This document shows positions 5,991 through 9,133 of a stretch of 9,133 bases of DNA, one piece after another. The stretch spans positions 1-9,133 of the forward strand of contig SKYX01000219.1 of NCBI GenBank assembly GCA_007127655.1, given 5' to 3'. The notes under the pieces are model-generated. The model was given only the letters and a program-made list of their open reading frames with translations. It did not search any database and was not told the DNA's origin. A program made the translations under genes and the position numbers. This DNA is from Desulfonatronum sp. (GTDB lineage: Bacteria; Desulfobacterota; Desulfovibrionia; Desulfovibrionales; Desulfonatronaceae). Within the stretch, counting starts at the first letter, position 1; every line of letters starts with the position of its first letter.

Positions 5991-7186
5991 ACACGCTTTT
6001 TTTCGTCATCAACCAGGATCCCTTTGACGGTTCGGCTCATGGCCTCTACTGCCTGCGCACCTGCCAAGGACTTGCTGAGACGGCACCGGACAAAGCGGTG
6101 TACCTAGTCTACCCCGGACCACTCGTTGCAGCAACGCTCCGGGGACTCCGCCACGACCAAGGCATTGTGGACGGACTCAAGCGGGTGGGGCTTTCCTCAC
6201 CGCCCAACCTGCGCCTGCACCCCCTGTCCGCGCTGCGTCGGGCCAGGGGGAAGCGCGGAGTGACTGTCAATGCGGTCTACTACTGGGCGTGTCATCTGTT
6301 CCTGCGCCGTCGAATGCGCCCGGGAGACATCCTGGCCAGCGCCAGCTTTGCCGGGTTGATGCGGTTCCTGTTCCGCCGATCTCATGGGTTGGAGCTGGAA
6401 CGAAGCGTACGAAGAATTTATGAAGTACATCAGCTGGCGCATCTGGAGCGGGGTCCGGAATCCAAGGAGGCCAGGGTCGAGCAGGCCGTGTTTGAGGAAG
6501 CGGACGTCCTGCTGACCACCACCGAGGTTCTGCGCGGCCAGCTCCAAAAGCTTGCCCCCGGAAAACCGGTGGTGAATCTGGGGCTGGCCTGCGGGTTTGA
6601 TCCCCACGACGTCCCCCCCCCGGAGCCGGGCGCTTCCCGCCCCTTCACCCTGGCCTATATCGGCTCTCTCTACCCGGAGCAGGGTGTCCAGTGGCTCGCA
6701 GGGGTCTGGAGGGAAGTCGTTGATCGCGTCCATGCGCCGCTGCGACTGAAGATCGCTGGAGGAAATCCTCGGGAGGTGGAAGCCTTGCGCGGACTGACTG
6801 CCGGGAGTGAAGAGACGGTCCAGGTCCATGGGCCGGTGGCTCCTGGGGAACTGCCCCGGTTCTTGCGGGACGTGGACGCCCTGATCATTCCGGCCCTGAA
6901 CCGGGGACGTATGCCGTACGTGGCCATTACCAAGGCCTATGACTATTTGGGACTGAACCGCCCGATTCTGGCCGCGAACCTACCCAGCATCGCGGAGGTG
7001 CTGCGACCGGAGCGGGAGGCGCTGCTGTTCGCCCCTGAGGACACCGCTGAAATGGCCGATGCTCTGGCCCGGATCATGCGCGACGCGGACCTTGTCCGGA
7101 CCATGACGGCCCATTGCCGAGCTCGCCGGGGGGAGTTCACATGGGAAAACCGCTCAACAGCTTGGTGGCGGGCCGTTCAGTCATGA
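5987..7186 (+). CDS. Glycosyltransferase, GT4-like (GT-B fold)
   Basis: This is a predicted cytoplasmic glycosyltransferase of 399 residues. The N-terminal domain is divergent, though FFVINQDPFDGSAHGLYCLR (5-24) looks like the acceptor-side loop. The C-terminal donor domain is clear: TLAYIGSLYPEQGVQWLA (221-238), LKIAGGNP (254-261), VQVHGPVAPGELPRFL (278-293), DALIIPALN (297-305), and KAYDYLGLNRPILAANLPSI (316-335), which matches the K-x-E/D-Y region of GT4 enzymes, then ALLFAPEDTAEMADAL (345-360). The classic E-x7-E pair is not obvious; the equivalent stretch reads NRGRMPYVAITKAYDY. A run of nine C bases (6613-6621) encodes V-P-P-P in the linker between the two domains and could be a slippage site. 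The gene overlaps its upstream and downstream neighbours by four bases each (ATGA), so it is translated as part of a tight operon. Sugar specificity is unknown. Confidence 0.88.
   Translation: MNTLFFVINQDPFDGSAHGLYCLRTCQGLAETAPDKAVYLVYPGPLVAATLRGLRHDQGIVDGLKRVGLSSPPNLRLHPLSALRRARGKRGVTVNAVYYWACHLFLRRRMRPGDILASASFAGLMRFLFRRSHGLELERSVRRIYEVHQLAHLERGPESKEARVEQAVFEEADVLLTTTEVLRGQLQKLAPGKPVVNLGLACGFDPHDVPPPEPGASRPFTLAYIGSLYPEQGVQWLAGVWREVVDRVHAPLRLKIAGGNPREVEALRGLTAGSEETVQVHGPVAPGELPRFLRDVDALIIPALNRGRMPYVAITKAYDYLGLNRPILAANLPSIAEVLRPEREALLFAPEDTAEMADALARIMRDADLVRTMTAHCRARRGEFTWENRSTAWWRAVQS
6613..6621 (+). repeat. Homopolymeric C9 tract inside a glycosyltransferase gene
   Basis: Nine consecutive C bases lie in codons 209-212 (GTC CCC CCC CCG) of the GT4-like gene. 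The gene is in frame at nine bases. Loss or gain of one base would shift the frame between the two domains and switch the gene off. No longer homopolymer stands out in the window. Confidence 0.9.
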
Positions 7187-8031
7187 AAATCTCCATCGTC
7201 ACTCCCACGTGGAACCGGGCCGAACGGCTGCGTTCCTCTTTGGAAAGCGTTGCCAGCCAGCAAACTCCGCCCTGGGAGCACATTATCGTGGACAACCTGT
7301 CCACCGACGGCACCGAGGAGCTGGTCGCCAAATACGCACGGACGGCACCCTACCCTGTGCGCCACCTCCGGGAAGCAGACAGCGGCATCTACCAGGCCAT
7401 GAACAAGGGTATCGCCCAGGCAACGGGCGAGGCCCTGCATTTTCTCAACGACGATGACATGCTCTTCGGTCCGGACGTGCTGACCTCCATGAGCCGATGC
7501 CTGACGCTTCCGGACGCGGATATCGTTTTTGGGGACGTGGTTCTGCTGGACGAAGGACAGAGGCGGGTCCAGAGTTATCGCCGCCACCGCCAGGTAAATC
7601 GTCTGACCCTGGTGGAACGGACCATCACCCAGCAGGCCATCTTCTATCGACGGGACATCTTTGACCGGTGCGGGATGTTCGCCCCCCAGCTGCGCATCGC
7701 CGCGGATCACGAATGGCTGCTGCGGGCGTTTCTCAGGCACGGCATCCGGGGCATCTACCTGAAACGCCCGGTGGCGGTATTCCGCATCGGCGGCGTGTCC
7801 AACGACGCTGCGTCCGAGACGGCTCACCGCCGGGAGCGGGAAGAGGTCACCCGCAAGTACTTCTCCCCCCGTGAAATCAAGGCGGCCCAGCTCTTTCGCC
7901 GTGTGGCGCGCAAGGTGCCCTTTGGCGCGGCGATCCTGAACCTTTTCGTGCCCCTACGCCTGAACGTCCGGACCCTGCGCGAAAAAAACGGAGCCCTGCT
8001 CCCCGATCCCCTGGCCTGGATAGATTTGTAA
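7183..8031 (+). CDS. Glycosyltransferase family 2 protein (GT-A fold, WcaA-like)
   Basis: This is an inverting GT2 transferase of 282 residues with textbook motifs: ISIVTPTWNRAERLRSSLES (3-22), IIVDNLSTDGT (34-44) for nucleotide binding, ADSGIYQAMNKGIAQATGE (65-83), the metal-binding LNDDDM (88-93), QQAIFYRRDIFDRCG (150-164), and IAADHEWLLRAF (172-183), with the acidic residues expected to act as catalytic base. SGIYQAMNKG is typical of the subfamily found in colanic acid, O-antigen and capsule clusters. There are no transmembrane segments. The ATG at 7183 is chosen because it overlaps the upstream TGA as ATGA and the conserved sequence begins at residue 2. An in-frame ATG at 7114 would add 23 unrelated residues inside the previous gene. 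This is the last gene of the plus-strand run; its stop lies 18 bases from the end of the opposing gene, with no visible terminator between. Donor and acceptor are unknown. Confidence 0.93.
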   Translation: MKISIVTPTWNRAERLRSSLESVASQQTPPWEHIIVDNLSTDGTEELVAKYARTAPYPVRHLREADSGIYQAMNKGIAQATGEALHFLNDDDMLFGPDVLTSMSRCLTLPDADIVFGDVVLLDEGQRRVQSYRRHRQVNRLTLVERTITQQAIFYRRDIFDRCGMFAPQLRIAADHEWLLRAFLRHGIRGIYLKRPVAVFRIGGVSNDAASETAHRREREEVTRKYFSPREIKAAQLFRRVARKVPFGAAILNLFVPLRLNVRTLREKNGALLPDPLAWIDL

Positions 8032-8049
8032 CCCTGTCAGTCTCCGCCT

Positions 8050-9123
8050 CTACCATTCACTCAGGAATTCACCGTACCCATCCAACCCGCTTTTCCAGAG
8101 CGCATATCCCCGCTCATGCTCTTGCCGGGCCGTCGCGCCGAGTTGATCCGGATCAATCCGGCGTAGCACCGACCCGACCTGTCTGACCCCGACCATATGG
8201 TAGAGGTAGGGGTGTGGCTTCCCCGTGAGGCGGTGCCAGCGCTTGCCCAGGGACTTGCGCCACTTGTGCATGGTTCGGGAAGAGGAGCGAAACAGATGGC
8301 CGCTGTGGCCGTGGACCACGTATTCGTTGGTGGCCGGGCCGTCGTAGGCCAGAACGCAGGCACCGCGGGCCATGGATTGGAGCACGGTCAGGCCGACGCC
8401 TTCGCGGGCCCGGGGGGCCAGGCAGAGGGTGCTTTGCGCAAGGAGCCGTTGATGCTCGGTGTCCGGGAGAAAGTCGCGGATGATCCGGACCTGGGTTTTT
8501 CCCAGGCTCTCCGGCAGAGTCAGGCCAGGATGGTCGTATCCCGGGTCGGGGCGATGGATATGGATCAGTCTTTCCACGGCCAGATCGGCGCAGATGCGGC
8601 GGATAGCCGCTTCGCTGTACAGACCGACCCGGTTCCAATAGATCATGGTCCGCTGGGAATCTCGCCGGACAGGCTCAAACCGTTCAGGTTCAAAATAGAA
8701 ACGCACGCGCAGCGTGGGCAGACCGAAGCGCCGCGCACGCTGCTCCACGGGTCGGGAAAAGGCCACGATGCGCGGCCGGGCCGGCGACCGGGCCAGCCCG
8801 GCCCAGAAGGACTCGGGCCACCGGGCCACGTTGTCCCACATGGGTAGCCAGACGATCCGGGCCGTGTCCCGGCGCAGCAGTTCCGGAGGCGGGGGCAGTT
8901 GGCAGAAAATCAGGGGCCGTCCGGGATCACGGTCCAAGACGTCCAGGGGTGCTTGGGGTTTCTGGTCCCAGGGGGTCAAGGCGATGTCCAGCATGCCGCG
9001 CAACGGCGCTGCCAGGATTTCCTGGAAGGCATTGCTCACGGCGGTATGCCAGGGCATGCAGAACGCCGGAATCTGGGTCATTTGGGACGATCCGTTTCGA
9101 CGGTTCCCGACCTGCCGGGACAT
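8050..9123 (-). CDS. Glycosyltransferase, GT4/group 1-like (start uncertain)
   Basis: This is a predicted GT-B fold glycosyltransferase of up to 357 residues. The donor-binding region is recognisable: REGVGLTVLQSMARGACVLA (240-259) followed by GPATNEYVVHGHSGHLF (262-278), matching the E-G-x-G-L-x-x-L-E/Q and N-E/G-x-x-G-x-L elements of GT4 enzymes. The second glutamate of E-x7-E is replaced by glutamine (E241, Q249). The N-terminal half is divergent, with AFCMPWHTAVSNAFQE (20-35) and a short proline run (CQLPPPPELL, 74-83). Two starts are possible: the ATG at 9123, or the ATG at 9081 (residue 15), after which the family-like sequence begins. The frame is also open beyond 9123 to the window edge, so the real start may lie outside. 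The gene opposes the plus-strand cluster and ends 18 bases from it, so it must have its own promoter to the right. The sugar is unknown. Confidence 0.85.
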   Translation of the reverse strand: MSRQVGNRRNGSSQMTQIPAFCMPWHTAVSNAFQEILAAPLRGMLDIALTPWDQKPQAPLDVLDRDPGRPLIFCQLPPPPELLRRDTARIVWLPMWDNVARWPESFWAGLARSPARPRIVAFSRPVEQRARRFGLPTLRVRFYFEPERFEPVRRDSQRTMIYWNRVGLYSEAAIRRICADLAVERLIHIHRPDPGYDHPGLTLPESLGKTQVRIIRDFLPDTEHQRLLAQSTLCLAPRAREGVGLTVLQSMARGACVLAYDGPATNEYVVHGHSGHLFRSSSRTMHKWRKSLGKRWHRLTGKPHPYLYHMVGVRQVGSVLRRIDPDQLGATARQEHERGYALWKSGLDGYGEFLSEW

Positions 9124-9133
9124 GGGCCGGCCG

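Noticed and set aside
8197..8847. Plus-strand 216-residue frame
   Set aside because: It is antisense to the clear minus-strand glycosyltransferase and rich in Gly/Ala/Arg as expected of a shadow frame.
1..9133. tRNA, rRNA, CRISPR array, insertion sequence or phage genes
   Set aside because: I searched by eye for cloverleaf-like segments, spaced repeats and transposase or integrase motifs and saw none; genes fill nearly all of the window.

Overview
This is a protein-coding stretch of a GC-rich Gram-negative bacterium. The Gram-negative assignment rests on two gene types: a periplasmic adaptor/MacB-type permease pair and a heptosyltransferase-family (GT9) enzyme, which normally acts on lipopolysaccharide core. 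A proteobacterium, possibly a sulfate-reducing Desulfovibrionales-like lineage, fits the style, but the sequence alone does not settle taxonomy. No RNA gene, CRISPR array, insertion sequence or transposase is visible, and no gap longer than 300 bases lacks a gene.

Layout. (1) 1-1868: the end of a tripartite ABC export operon. The first reading frame enters from the left edge. It reads as a HlyD/MacA-type adaptor up to about base 440, then continues in frame, without a break, into the last third of a LolD/MacB-type ATPase from Walker B onward. Walker A and the signature motif are absent. A complete MacB-type permease follows with a 14-base overlap and a strong ribosome binding site. (2) 1891-3024: a GT4-type glycosyltransferase only 22 bases behind the permease. 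(3) 3025-4112: an AT-rich island. It has a short non-coding stretch with a possible hairpin and a plausible sigma-70 promoter, then a polysaccharide deacetylase-like gene with a C-terminal membrane anchor. (4) 4113-8031: four same-strand glycosyltransferases (GT2-like, GT9, GT4, GT2). The last three are joined by a short gap and two ATGA stop/start overlaps. (5) 8050-9123: one more GT4-like glycosyltransferase on the opposite strand, running tail to tail into the cluster, with its true start possibly outside the window.

The six glycosyltransferases and the deacetylase most likely build or trim a surface glycan, probably lipopolysaccharide core or O-chain. No sugar-nucleotide synthesis, flippase, polymerase or ligase gene is in view, so the product cannot be named. 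I did not find convincing evidence of a wholly new system. The points most worth checking are the adaptor/ATPase fusion (a real deletion or an assembly error), the probable cytoplasmic-side tail-anchored deacetylase, and a nine-C tract inside a glycosyltransferase gene that could allow phase variation.
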